This document shows, piece by piece, positions 44,553 through 52,367 of a DNA stretch of 64,000 nt (position 1 is the first letter of the stretch; each line of letters begins with the position of its first letter). The translations under genes were made by a program, and so were the position numbers. Source of the stretch: Paenibacillus pasadenensis DSM 19293 (GTDB taxonomy: Bacteria > Bacillota > Bacilli > Paenibacillales > Paenibacillaceae); NCBI RefSeq assembly GCF_000422485.1, contig NZ_AULW01000052.1, positions 23,532 through 87,531 of the forward strand. The letters run 5' to 3'. Under the pieces are notes generated by a model. That model was not told the DNA's origin. It saw only the letters and a program-made list of their open reading frames with translations, and ran no database searches.

Positions 44553-45695
44553 CTACTCGACCGCCTTCTCCGCGCCCTTCTCCACCGCCCTCTCCGCCAA
44601 CGATTCCGCCGCTCTCTCCGCACCATTCTCCACCGACTTCACCGCCGCTTCCGCATCCGCGCCACCCGGCGCCGCGCCGGAGGACTCGCGAACGATCAGC
44701 TCGCAGGGGAGCAGCAGCTTCCTCGCGCCATGGTGCTCGCCCTGCGCGTAGTCCAGCAGGAACGTGCAGGCGGCGGCGCCGATCTCCTCCCGGGGCACGT
44801 GGACCGAGGTGAGCGGCGGCGACGTGTACTGGGCGAACTCGATGTTGTCCATTCCGACGAAGGCGATGTCCTCCGGGATGCGCAGTCCCGAGTCGATGAC
44901 CGCCCGCATGGCGGGGATCGCCAGCGAATCGCTCGCGCAGAAGATGGCGCTCGGCCGTTCGGCCGGCCCCAGCCTTCTCAGCATGTCGAGCGTCTCGCTG
45001 TAGCTTTTTTCGATGATCCACTCGGAGTTGACGATCCAGCGCGGATCGGGATGCCGATCCGCCTCCAGCATCGCGAACTTGTAGCCGATGTAGCGCTCGT
45101 CCCGCTCCAGAGTGCGGTCGAACGCCGGTCCTCCGACGAAGCCGATCCGCGCATGCCCTCTCTCCTGCAAATGGCGGACCGCCAGCCGAGCGGCCGCCAG
45201 CCGATCGCAATCGACGATCGGGACGCCAAAGATGGATTCGTCGTTGAGGCTGACGCCGACGATCGGCACGCCCGCCGCCGCCAGCTGCCCGTACAGGCGC
45301 GAATCGTACCAGCTGAGCGCCAGCACGCCGCGGGTGCCGCTTTCCTCCAGCATGGACGCCAGCCGTCCCGGCTCCCGCAGCTCCTCGCTCGCCCGCATCA
45401 GCGCCGGCGGCTGGCCGAGCTCCTCCAGCTTGCGGTGAAAGCCTTCCAGCACGGCGGTGAAATAAGGGTGATGGCCCATCAGGCCGCCCGGCAGGATGCA
45501 GGCCAGCTGGACGCGATCCGCTCCTGCCGCATGAGCCGGTCCCCCCTGCAGCGGATAGCCCAGCTCCCGCGCGGCATCCAGCACCCGGCGCTTCGTCTCC
45601 TCGCTGACCGGACGCGTCCGGTCTCCGCTGATCGCGCGGGAAACGGTCGATATCGATACGCCGAGCCGCTCGGCGATGTCTTTGAGCTTAGCCAA
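44553..45695 (-). CDS. LacI-family transcriptional regulator with Ala/Glu tail
   Basis: A 380-residue regulator. The LacI helix-turn-helix is at the N-terminus (AKLKDIAERLGVSISTVSRAISGD, then RRVLDAARELGYP), followed by a periplasmic-binding-like sugar-sensing domain (VDCDRLAAARLAVRHLQERGHARIGFVGG, DIAFVGMDNIEFAQYTSPPLTSV). The start is TTG at 45695 with AGAGGAAG eight bases upstream, giving the standard LacI N-terminus; ATG at 45716 has no ribosome site. The last 35 residues are an Ala/Glu helix (GAERAAESLAERAVEKGAEKAVE) not typical of LacI proteins. It could control the nearby carbohydrate operon. Confidence 0.88.
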   Translation of the reverse strand: MAKLKDIAERLGVSISTVSRAISGDRTRPVSEETKRRVLDAARELGYPLQGGPAHAAGADRVQLACILPGGLMGHHPYFTAVLEGFHRKLEELGQPPALMRASEELREPGRLASMLEESGTRGVLALSWYDSRLYGQLAAAGVPIVGVSLNDESIFGVPIVDCDRLAAARLAVRHLQERGHARIGFVGGPAFDRTLERDERYIGYKFAMLEADRHPDPRWIVNSEWIIEKSYSETLDMLRRLGPAERPSAIFCASDSLAIPAMRAVIDSGLRIPEDIAFVGMDNIEFAQYTSPPLTSVHVPREEIGAAACTFLLDYAQGEHHGARKLLLPCELIVRESSGAAPGGADAEAAVKSVENGAERAAESLAERAVEKGAEKAVE

Positions 45696-45847
45696 TGCTT
45701 TCTTCCTCTCCGGCATCGCGCCTGAATTGCTCTCATCTTAGCACAAGAGGCGAACCGAGTTACAGCGCCCCCGAATCTGCCGATAGCGCGCTGACGCTTC
45801 ATCGTGCTAGAATAAGAGATCATGTTCCTTTCGCACGGAGGTGTCTC

Positions 45848-46405
45848 ATGGATACGATGGTGCTGCGCGTCGCCCGCAACCTCAAGAGAATCCGCAAGTC
45901 CAGGGGCCACAGCCTGGACAAGCTGTCCGAGCTGACCGGCGTCAGCAAGACGATGCTCGCCCAGATCGAGCGCGCCGACTCCAACCCGACGATCACGATC
46001 CTGTGGAAAATCGCCAGCGGCCTGCGCATCTCGGTGTCCGACCTGATCGAAGAGGACCGCTCGAGCGTGACGCTCGTTCCCGCCTCGACGGTCGTGCCGA
46101 TTACGGCCGACGACGGCCGCTACGCGAGCTATCCGCTGTTTCCGTACCATGACGAGTCCCGCTTCGAGATCTACCGCGTCGTCATGCAGCCCGGCTGCGC
46201 CTACGAGTCCGAGCCCCATCACGAGGGCGTCGAGGAGTACGTCGTCGTCACGCGCGGCGCGCTGCGCCTGCGCATCGGCGAGGAGTGGCACGCGGCAGCC
46301 GCAGGCGACGCCATCCGCTTCAGCGCGGATCAGCCTCATGCCTACCACAACGAATCCGCCGAGGAAGTCACCGAGCTGCAGAGCATCATCCGCTATCCGT
46401 TCTGA
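45848..46405 (+). CDS. XRE-family regulator with C-terminal cupin domain
   Basis: A 185-residue regulator. The XRE helix-turn-helix is at residues 8-65 (LKRIRKSRGHSLDKLSELTGVSKTMLAQIERADSNPTITILWKIA), and the cupin sensor is at about 105-180 (EPHHEGVEEYVVVTRGALRLRIGEEWHAAAAGDAIRFSADQPHAYHN). GGAGGTG precedes ATG 45848 by six bases. It lies immediately upstream of tdh-kbl, separated by a terminator, so it is a candidate regulator of threonine degradation. Confidence 0.9.
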   Translation: MDTMVLRVARNLKRIRKSRGHSLDKLSELTGVSKTMLAQIERADSNPTITILWKIASGLRISVSDLIEEDRSSVTLVPASTVVPITADDGRYASYPLFPYHDESRFEIYRVVMQPGCAYESEPHHEGVEEYVVVTRGALRLRIGEEWHAAAAGDAIRFSADQPHAYHNESAEEVTELQSIIRYPF

Positions 46406-46502
46406 AGCGGACCCCATCGGCTCGATCCTGCCCCATCGCTCGATCCGGCCCGCCGGCTCGAGCCGGCGCTGAACCTGCGTCGCATTCCCGCTTCCACCAC
46501 CC

Positions 46503-46528
46503 AAGCCGGCCCTGCGCCGGCTTTTTTT
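46503..46528 (+). terminator. Rho-independent terminator of the XRE-cupin gene
   Basis: AAGCCGGC and GCCGGCTT pair around CCTGC, followed by a T-run. Confidence 0.85.
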
Positions 46529-46532
46529 GTTG

Positions 46533-46592
46533 TTTACAAAAGACCGCCGCCTAATATACTATTACATACGCGGTTGTTCTTTATAGTGAACA
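46533..46592 (+). promoter_or_regulatory. tdh-kbl promoter and downstream inverted repeat
   Basis: TTTACA (46533-46538) and TATACT (46555-46560) have a 16-base spacer. The inverted repeat TGTTC (46575-46579) / GAACA (46588-46592) lies just after the predicted start of transcription, where a repressor such as the upstream XRE-cupin protein could bind. The leader is about 115 bases. Confidence 0.55.
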
Positions 46593-46683
46593 TATGTACT
46601 TTATCAAGCGCTGCCATAACGGAGAAAAGCGTTCAAGCGGCATCCCGTCCCCATCCCGCCGCGCAAAAAAAGGAGAATGCCCC

Positions 46684-47727
46684 ATGCCAACGACGATGAC
46701 CGGCCTCGTAAAGGCCGAACGCAAGCCCGGAGCCGTGCTCCGGGAGCTGCCGATTCCGCAGATCGGACCGGACGAGGTCCGCATCCGCGTGAAGGCCAGC
46801 TCCATTTGCGGAACGGACATGCACATCTATCGCTGGGACGAGTGGGCGGAGCAGAACGTCGTCACGCCCAATGTGTTCGGCCATGAATTCGCCGGCATTG
46901 TCGACGAGGTCGGCAGCTCCGTGCGCGGCATCGCCCCCGGCGACCACGTCTCCGCTGAAGGCCACATCGTCTGCGGCGTCTGCAAGCAGTGCCGCTCGGG
47001 CAACGCCCATGTGTGCCCGCACACCCGCAGCTTCGGCATCAGCGCGCCGGGCTGCTTCGCGGATTATGCCGTCACCAAGGCGGTCAACGTCATCCCGAAC
47101 GACCCGTCGCTGCCGCATGAGCTCGCTTGCCTGCAGGACCCGCTCGGCAACGCGGTGCATACGGTGCTGTCCGGCGACATCGTCGGCCGCTCCGTCGCCG
47201 TCGTCGGCTGCGGGCCGATCGGCCTGATGGCGATCCAGGTCGCCAAGGCGGTCGGAGCCGGCCGCATCATCGCGGTCGATCTGCATGACTATCGGCTCGG
47301 CATGGCGGCGAAGCTCGGCGCGGACGCCTGCCTGAAGCCGTCGCCCGGCCTCGACACGGCCGAGGAGTTGCGACGCCTGACGGACGGAGCCGGCATCGAG
47401 GTCGGCCTGGAGATGTCCGGCAGCGGCGCCGCGATCTCCAGCCTGCTGGAGGCGATGGCTCCCGCCGGCCGCGTCTCGCTGCTCGGCATCCCGCCCAAGG
47501 CGGTGCCGATCGATCTTGGGCGCCATGTCATTTTCAAAGGGCTCGAGGTGCACGGCATCACGGGGCGGCGGATGTACCGGACGTGGCATCAGCTCAAGGG
47601 GCTGCTCGACTCGAAGCGGATCGACCTGCAGCCGCTCGTCGACCATACGTTCACGCTGGACCGCTTCGAGGAAGCGTTCGAGCTGATGGGCTCGGGACAG
47701 TGCGCCAAGATCGTGTTCAAGCATTAG
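46684..47727 (+). CDS. tdh: L-threonine 3-dehydrogenase
   Basis: A 347-residue zinc-dependent medium-chain dehydrogenase that oxidises L-threonine to 2-amino-3-ketobutyrate with NAD+. Catalytic zinc residues are in ASSICGTDMHIYRWDEWA and FGHEFAG. The structural zinc site is the CxxCxxC...C segment HIVCGVCKQCRSGNAHVC. The Rossmann motif is VAVVGCGPIGLMAIQVAKAVGA. AAAGGAG precedes ATG 46684. It is followed 51 bases later by kbl, the next enzyme of the pathway. Confidence 0.93.
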   Translation: MPTTMTGLVKAERKPGAVLRELPIPQIGPDEVRIRVKASSICGTDMHIYRWDEWAEQNVVTPNVFGHEFAGIVDEVGSSVRGIAPGDHVSAEGHIVCGVCKQCRSGNAHVCPHTRSFGISAPGCFADYAVTKAVNVIPNDPSLPHELACLQDPLGNAVHTVLSGDIVGRSVAVVGCGPIGLMAIQVAKAVGAGRIIAVDLHDYRLGMAAKLGADACLKPSPGLDTAEELRRLTDGAGIEVGLEMSGSGAAISSLLEAMAPAGRVSLLGIPPKAVPIDLGRHVIFKGLEVHGITGRRMYRTWHQLKGLLDSKRIDLQPLVDHTFTLDRFEEAFELMGSGQCAKIVFKH

Positions 47728-47778
47728 CGCCAGCATTCATGACGGGCAGCCCGCCGGCTGCGGAAGGAGAGGAAAGCG

Positions 47779-48957
47779 ATGGCAGGATTGGACTTTCTGA
47801 AGGGCGAGCTCGAGGAGCTGAAGCGGCAAGGGAAATACCGGCTGCCCGCCGTCTGGGAAAGCGGCTCGGGAGCGTGGATGGAAATCGGCGGCAGGCGCGT
47901 GCTGCAGATGGCGTCCAACAACTATCTCGGCTTGACGGACCACCCGCGGCTCAAGCGCGCGGCCATCGAGGCGACGGAGAAGTACGGCGTCGGCGCCGGC
48001 TCCGTCCGCACGATTTCCGGCACGCTGGACATCCATGAGCAGCTCGAGCTGGAGCTGGCGCGGTTCAAGGGCACGGAAGCCGCGCTCGTATTCCAGTCCG
48101 GCTTCACGACGAACCAGGGCGTGTTCGGCACGCTGCTGCAGGAAGGCGACGTCGTCATCAGCGACGAGCTCAACCACGCCAGCATCATCGACGGCATCCG
48201 GCTGACCAAGGCGGCGCGCCGCATCTACAAGCACAAGGACATGGACAGCCTGGAGCAGGCGCTGCGGGAATCGTCCGGCTGCCGGACGCGCTTCGTCGTG
48301 ACCGACGGCGTGTTCAGCATGGACGGCGACATCGCGCCGCTGCCGCAAATCGTGGAGCTGGCGGAGCGCTACGACGCGGTCGTCTGCGTCGACGACGCGC
48401 ATGCGAGCGGCGTGCTGGGACGGTTCGGCAAAGGCTCGACGGATCATTTCGGCCTCCACGGCCGGGTGCACATCCAGATCGGCACGCTGTCCAAGGCGGT
48501 CGGCGTCGTCGGCGGCTATGCCGCCGGCAGCCGGGAGCTCAAGGAGTATCTCATCCACAAGGCGCGGCCGTTCCTGTTCAGCACGTCGCAGACGCCGGCC
48601 GTAGCGGCCGCCTGCCTGGAAGCGATCTCCGTGCTGCAGGACAGCCCCGAGCTGGGCGAGCGCCTGCACGCCTCCGCCGCGTCGTTCCGCGCGCAGCTGC
48701 AGGCGGACGGCTTCGACACCGGCGTCAGCGAGACGCCGATCCTGCCGATCGTCATCGGCGACTCGGCGCAGACGATGCGCTTCTCGGCGCGGCTGCTGGA
48801 GCTCGGCGTGTTCGCGCCCGGCATCGTCTACCCGACGGTCGCCGAGGGCAAGGGCCGCGTCCGCTTCATCGTCACCGCGATGCACAGCGACGACGACCTC
48901 GCCTTCGCGCGCGACGCGCTGCTGCAGGCCGGACGGGAGTTCGGCCTGATCGGCTAG
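47779..48957 (+). CDS. kbl: Glycine C-acetyltransferase (2-amino-3-ketobutyrate CoA ligase)
   Basis: A 392-residue PLP enzyme of the alpha-oxoamine synthase family. It cleaves 2-amino-3-ketobutyrate with CoA into glycine and acetyl-CoA. Typical segments are MASNNYLGLTDHPRL, GAGSVRTISGTLDIHEQLE and VVCVDDAHASGVLG, and the PLP lysine is Lys239 in IGTLSKAVGVVGGY. AAGGAGAGGAAAGCG precedes the ATG. It forms an operon with tdh. The first half, MAGLDFLKGELEELKRQG, favours Kbl over BioF. Confidence 0.93.
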   Translation: MAGLDFLKGELEELKRQGKYRLPAVWESGSGAWMEIGGRRVLQMASNNYLGLTDHPRLKRAAIEATEKYGVGAGSVRTISGTLDIHEQLELELARFKGTEAALVFQSGFTTNQGVFGTLLQEGDVVISDELNHASIIDGIRLTKAARRIYKHKDMDSLEQALRESSGCRTRFVVTDGVFSMDGDIAPLPQIVELAERYDAVVCVDDAHASGVLGRFGKGSTDHFGLHGRVHIQIGTLSKAVGVVGGYAAGSRELKEYLIHKARPFLFSTSQTPAVAAACLEAISVLQDSPELGERLHASAASFRAQLQADGFDTGVSETPILPIVIGDSAQTMRFSARLLELGVFAPGIVYPTVAEGKGRVRFIVTAMHSDDDLAFARDALLQAGREFGLIG

Positions 48958-49021
48958 CAGGGCCGATTCGACGTGACGGCTGCACTTCTCGCATCCAAGC
49001 CACCGTCCACGTTCCATCCGC

Positions 49022-49204
49022 AGGCGAAGTACAAGGCGCTCATCGACCATTGCCGCGGCTGCAGGTATTCTTCCACAAGACCAGATCGGAGCAGGGATGG
49101 GATTCTTCCAAGGCGCGCTCTATCTTGGAGCAGGATCAGGAGCGAGCCTCATAGGAGCTTTCCTGTATTGCCGTCCTGGTCGCCTTGATTATGTGGATAA
49201 GTAA
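49022..49204 (+). pseudogene. Remnant of an MFS transporter C-terminus
   Basis: In one frame ending at TAA 49202-49204 the sequence reads STIAAAGILPQDQIGAG followed by MGFFQGALYLGAGSGASLIG and AFLYCRPGRLDYVDK. This is the pattern of the last helices of an MFS drug transporter. The upstream part of such a gene is absent: kbl ends at 48957 and the frame has no ribosome site or full start. It is best read as a decayed fragment about 55 codons long. The rest of 48958-49397 holds the AT-richer segment described separately. Confidence 0.55.
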
Positions 49205-49239
49205 ACCTGTGGGTAAGTGAGCAAGTTTTTCAATTTCAT
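49189..49239 (-). CDS. Putative 16-residue small ORF with strong ribosome site
   Basis: The sequence MKLKNLLTYPQVYLST is preceded by AGAGGAGGAATTTTA, a near-perfect Shine-Dalgarno at good spacing. The local DNA is much more AT-rich than its surroundings. The coding stretch contains two DnaA-box-like 9-mers and overlaps the MFS remnant on the other strand. It could be a leader peptide or small protein, or the ribosome-site-like sequence could be chance. No downstream gene on this strand would be controlled by it. Confidence 0.35.
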   Translation of the reverse strand: MKLKNLLTYPQVYLST

Positions 49240-49289
49240 TAAAATTCCTCCTCTTAGGCTGTTCAAAGCGGGGATAACTCTGTGTATAA
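49192..49289 (-). promoter_or_regulatory. Cluster of DnaA-box-like sequences
   Basis: Four 9-mers on the same strand match or nearly match TTATCCACA: an exact copy at 49192-49200, TTACCCACA at 49208-49216, TTATCCCCG at 49269-49277 and TTATACACA at 49281-49289. The segment is AT-rich. This is not an origin context (no dnaA or dnaN). It may be a DnaA titration or regulation site. Confidence 0.45.
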
Positions 49290-49302
49290 CCTGTGAACTC
49301 AC

Positions 49303-49334
49303 AAAAAAGCCGGCCCGCGGATGCGGAGCCGGCT
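49303..49334 (-). terminator. Rho-independent terminator of the sugar-type ABC/monooxygenase operon
   Basis: GCCGGC (49328-49333) and GCCGGC (49309-49314) pair, and six T follow on the minus strand. Confidence 0.82.
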
Positions 49335-49397
49335 GATGCTGTTCCAGGTCGGCGTTCATCGGGACGGCGGCGCTGGCCCCGCAATGGCGGATCTCCG

Positions 49398-50210
49398 CTA
49401 CCCCTTCACCGCTCCGGCCGTCATGCCGGCGACGAAGAACCGCTGCAGGAAGACGAACAGGACGACCATCGGCAGCGAGGCGAGCGCCACGCCTGCCAGC
49501 AGCATCGTATAGTTGGTCACGTACTCCCCGCGGAACTGCATGAGCGCGAGCGGCAGCGTCAGGTTGTCGCGGCTCCCGAGCAGCAGCATCGGCATCAGCA
49601 GGTCGTTCCAGGACATGACGAACAGGAAGGCCGTGACCGATGCGACCGCAGGCTTGGACAGCGGCATGGCGATGCTGGCGTACAGCCGCCATTCTCCGCA
49701 GCCGTCGATGCTGCCCGCCTCGAGCAGCTCGCGGTGCAGCCCCTGCATGAAGCTGCTCAGCATGAAGACCGTGATCGGCAGCAGCAGCGCGGCCGACACG
49801 AGGACGAGGCCCCAGAGGCGGTCGGACCAGCCGAGGCTGCGGACGAGCGAGTACAGCGGCAGCATGTTCACCTGGGACGGCACGATGAGGCCGAGGGTGA
49901 ACAGGCCGGCGATCCACTTGCCCGCGCGGCCGCCCCAGCGGACGGAAGCGTAGGCGATGAGGCTGCCGAGCAGCAGCGTCAGCAGCACGGTGCCGAGCGT
50001 GACCGTCACGCTGTTGAGGAGGTAGGCCCACATCGGCTGGCTTTCGAACAGCCCCCGGATGTTGGCCAAAGTCATCGGCTTCGGCCAGCTCAGCGGCTTG
50101 GTGAAGAAGGCGGACGGCTCCTTCAGCGTGGAGACGAGCAGGAAATACAAGGGCGCGGCCACGACGGCCGCATAGAGCGCCAGGCAGGCGCGCCGAATCC
50201 ATCGGCCCAC
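49398..50210 (-). CDS. Sugar-type ABC transporter permease, MalG-like
   Basis: A 270-residue permease with six helices. The EAA loop is LHRELLEAGSIDGCGEWRLYASIAMPLSKP and the C-terminus is QRFFVAGMTAGAVKG, both typical of carbohydrate (CUT1, MalG-type) permeases. The start is GTG at 50210 with AAAGGAGG eight bases upstream. Last gene of the operon monooxygenase-SBP-permease-permease. No ATPase gene is present. Confidence 0.9.
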   Translation of the reverse strand: MGRWIRRACLALYAAVVAAPLYFLLVSTLKEPSAFFTKPLSWPKPMTLANIRGLFESQPMWAYLLNSVTVTLGTVLLTLLLGSLIAYASVRWGGRAGKWIAGLFTLGLIVPSQVNMLPLYSLVRSLGWSDRLWGLVLVSAALLLPITVFMLSSFMQGLHRELLEAGSIDGCGEWRLYASIAMPLSKPAVASVTAFLFVMSWNDLLMPMLLLGSRDNLTLPLALMQFRGEYVTNYTMLLAGVALASLPMVVLFVFLQRFFVAGMTAGAVKG

Positions 50211-50239
50211 GGTCGCCCCCTCCTTTCGGGAATCATCGG

Positions 50240-51112
50240 TCAATAGCTGGCGCGGTCGGCCCGCAGCGCCTTGAACTGCGCGTAGGTCAGCAGGCCGAGC
50301 ACGGCCAGGAACAGCATGGAGCCGGCGGAGGCCAGGCCGAACCGGTAGCTTGCGAACGCGGTGTGGTAGATGTAGGTGGACAGGATCTCCGTCGCATGGT
50401 TCGGCCCGCCGTCCGTCATGACGAAGATGAGGTCGAACGCCTTGAACGACTGGATCGTCGTGTAGGCGACGACGATCGTCGCCGACGGCGCCAGCAGCGG
50501 CCAGGTGATGCGGCGGAAAATCTGCAGCCGGTTCCCTCCCTCGATGCGCGCCGACTCGTACAGCTCGGCGGGAATCGACTGCAGCCCCGCGATGAACACG
50601 ATCATCATCTGCCCGGCGTGGGCCCACACCTGGACGAACGCGATCGAGTAGATGGCGATGTCCTTGCTGCCGATCCAGTTGCGCGTCCAGCTCTCGAGGC
50701 CCGCGGCGCGGAGCGAGGCGTTCAGCATGCCGATGCCGGGATCGTAGACGAACGACCAGATGAGCCCGACCGAGACGGAGGAGAGGATCGCCGGAAAGAA
50801 GTACAGCGCCCGCAGCGCCGTGCTCGAGCGGGAGTTCCGGGCGAGCAGGAGCGCCAGGCCGAGCGACAGGGCCGACTGGGCGATGACGACGGCCAGCATG
50901 AACTTGACGTTGTTGAAGACGGCTTTTTGGAACACGAGGCTCTCCAGGCTCGTCGCGTAGTTGTCCAAGCCGACAAAACGGAAGGACGGCGAGAGGCCGT
51001 CCCAGTCCGTAAAGGAATAGAACAGGCCCGCTGCCGTCGGGTAGAGGAACAAGAAGCCGTACAGAAGCACTCCGGGAAGCAGGAACAGCAGCAGCGTCCT
51101 TTTTCTCGCCAT
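50240..51112 (-). CDS. Sugar-type ABC transporter permease, MalF-like
   Basis: A 290-residue CUT1 permease. It opens with a first helix (LLLFLLPGVLLYGFLFLYPTAAGLFYSFTDWDG), and the EAA loop is IPAELYESARIEGGNRLQIFRRITWPLLAP. The periplasmic motif FVMTDGGPNHATEIL is characteristic of sugar transporters. It starts one base after the SBP stop (TAGGATG), so translation is coupled. Confidence 0.92.
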   Translation of the reverse strand: MARKRTLLLFLLPGVLLYGFLFLYPTAAGLFYSFTDWDGLSPSFRFVGLDNYATSLESLVFQKAVFNNVKFMLAVVIAQSALSLGLALLLARNSRSSTALRALYFFPAILSSVSVGLIWSFVYDPGIGMLNASLRAAGLESWTRNWIGSKDIAIYSIAFVQVWAHAGQMMIVFIAGLQSIPAELYESARIEGGNRLQIFRRITWPLLAPSATIVVAYTTIQSFKAFDLIFVMTDGGPNHATEILSTYIYHTAFASYRFGLASAGSMLFLAVLGLLTYAQFKALRADRASY

Positions 51113-51113
51113 C

Positions 51114-52367
51114 CTATTTCACCAGGTTCTGGTCAACCGCAGCCTGGGCTTCGGATGCCGCTTCCTCCGGCGAGGAGCCGCCGAGCACCGCCTGAATGGA
51201 GCCGGTGACCGCCTTCTGGTTGTCGGCGTTCTTGATCGTGAAGCGCGGCTGGAACAGCGTCTTGCGCGTGCTCCACTCGGTCGCGACCTTCAGCTCCGGC
51301 GTCGAGTACTCCACGTCCTTGACGGTCACGTTCTGGCCGGTGGCGTTGGCGTATTCCGAGGCGATCTCCTTGCCGCTGAGGAAGTCGAGGAACTTGCGCG
51401 CCTCGTCCGGATGCTTGGAGCGGCTGTTCACGCCGAGCAGGAAGGTGCTCGTGTGCACGCCCTCGTACTTGGCCTCGCCCGCCGCCACCGTGATCGGAGC
51501 GAGCAGCTTCTGCTCCAGGCCGGGGTTCTGCTTGGCGTTCTGCGCGAGCTGGTAGGAGCCGCTCGCCAGCATGGCCGCCTTCTCCTGGATGAACAGCGCG
51601 CCTGCGGCCGCGTCCTTCGTGCCGAGCGCGTCCGGCTGGAAGTAGCCCTTGTCGTTCAGCTCCTTGATCTGCGAGAGCGTCTTGACCCACCACTCGTCGG
51701 TGAGCTTCGCTTCTCCGGCCTCGACCTTCTCGAAGATATCCTCGCTCGGCTCGTTGTTCATCACCATCGTGTTCATGAACTGGCCCGGGCCGATGTCCGC
51801 GCCGGCGAACGCGATCGGGATGACGCCGTTCTGCTTGAGCGTCTCGCAGAGGGCGAGGAAGCCTTCCCAGTCCTTGGGCGGAGTCAGGCCGTACTTGTCG
51901 AACAGCTTGACGTTGTAGATCGGATCGTTGTAGACGAGCTGGTACGGCACCGCCAGCTGCTTGCCGTCCTTGACGCCCGGCTGGATCAGGTCGGCGTTGA
52001 AGCGGCCCAGAAAGTCGGCGCCGGTCAGGTCCGCAAACTGTCCGGCCTTGGACAGCGCCTCGAACTGCGCGCCCGGGAACGAGGCGAACACGTCGCCGGC
52101 CGAGCCATCCGTCAGCTTGGCCGCCGCCGCCGTCTGGTACTGGTCGGACGGGAGCGTCTGCATGTCGACTTTGATGCCGGGATTCTGCTGCTGGAATTTC
52201 TCGATGATCTTGTTCAGCGCCTCGACGTCTTCCCCGCGCCAGTGAAGGAAGCTGATCTTGACCTCCTTTCCGCCTGACGAGCTGTCGCCGCCCGAAGAAC
52301 CGCAGGCGCTGAGCATCGCTCCCAAAGCGATGGTGCCTGCCAGAAGCGCATTACGTACGTTGAACAC
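51114..52367 (-). CDS. Sugar-type extracellular solute-binding lipoprotein
   Basis: A 417-residue SBP_bac_1 lipoprotein. The signal peptide ends in the lipobox AMLSAC. Family segments are ISFLHWRGEDVEALNKIIEKFQQQNPGIKV, YQTAAAAKLTDGSAGDVFA and VPYQLVYNDPIYNVKLFDKYGL. The start is GTG at 52367 with AGGAGGT six bases upstream. The first 17 bases overlap the end of the SsuD-type monooxygenase gene. It delivers substrate to the MalF/MalG-like pair. The ligand is unknown, but the operon partner suggests a sulfonated glycoside. Confidence 0.9.
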   Translation of the reverse strand: MFNVRNALLAGTIALGAMLSACGSSGGDSSSGGKEVKISFLHWRGEDVEALNKIIEKFQQQNPGIKVDMQTLPSDQYQTAAAAKLTDGSAGDVFASFPGAQFEALSKAGQFADLTGADFLGRFNADLIQPGVKDGKQLAVPYQLVYNDPIYNVKLFDKYGLTPPKDWEGFLALCETLKQNGVIPIAFAGADIGPGQFMNTMVMNNEPSEDIFEKVEAGEAKLTDEWWVKTLSQIKELNDKGYFQPDALGTKDAAAGALFIQEKAAMLASGSYQLAQNAKQNPGLEQKLLAPITVAAGEAKYEGVHTSTFLLGVNSRSKHPDEARKFLDFLSGKEIASEYANATGQNVTVKDVEYSTPELKVATEWSTRKTLFQPRFTIKNADNQKAVTGSIQAVLGGSSPEEAASEAQAAVDQNLVK

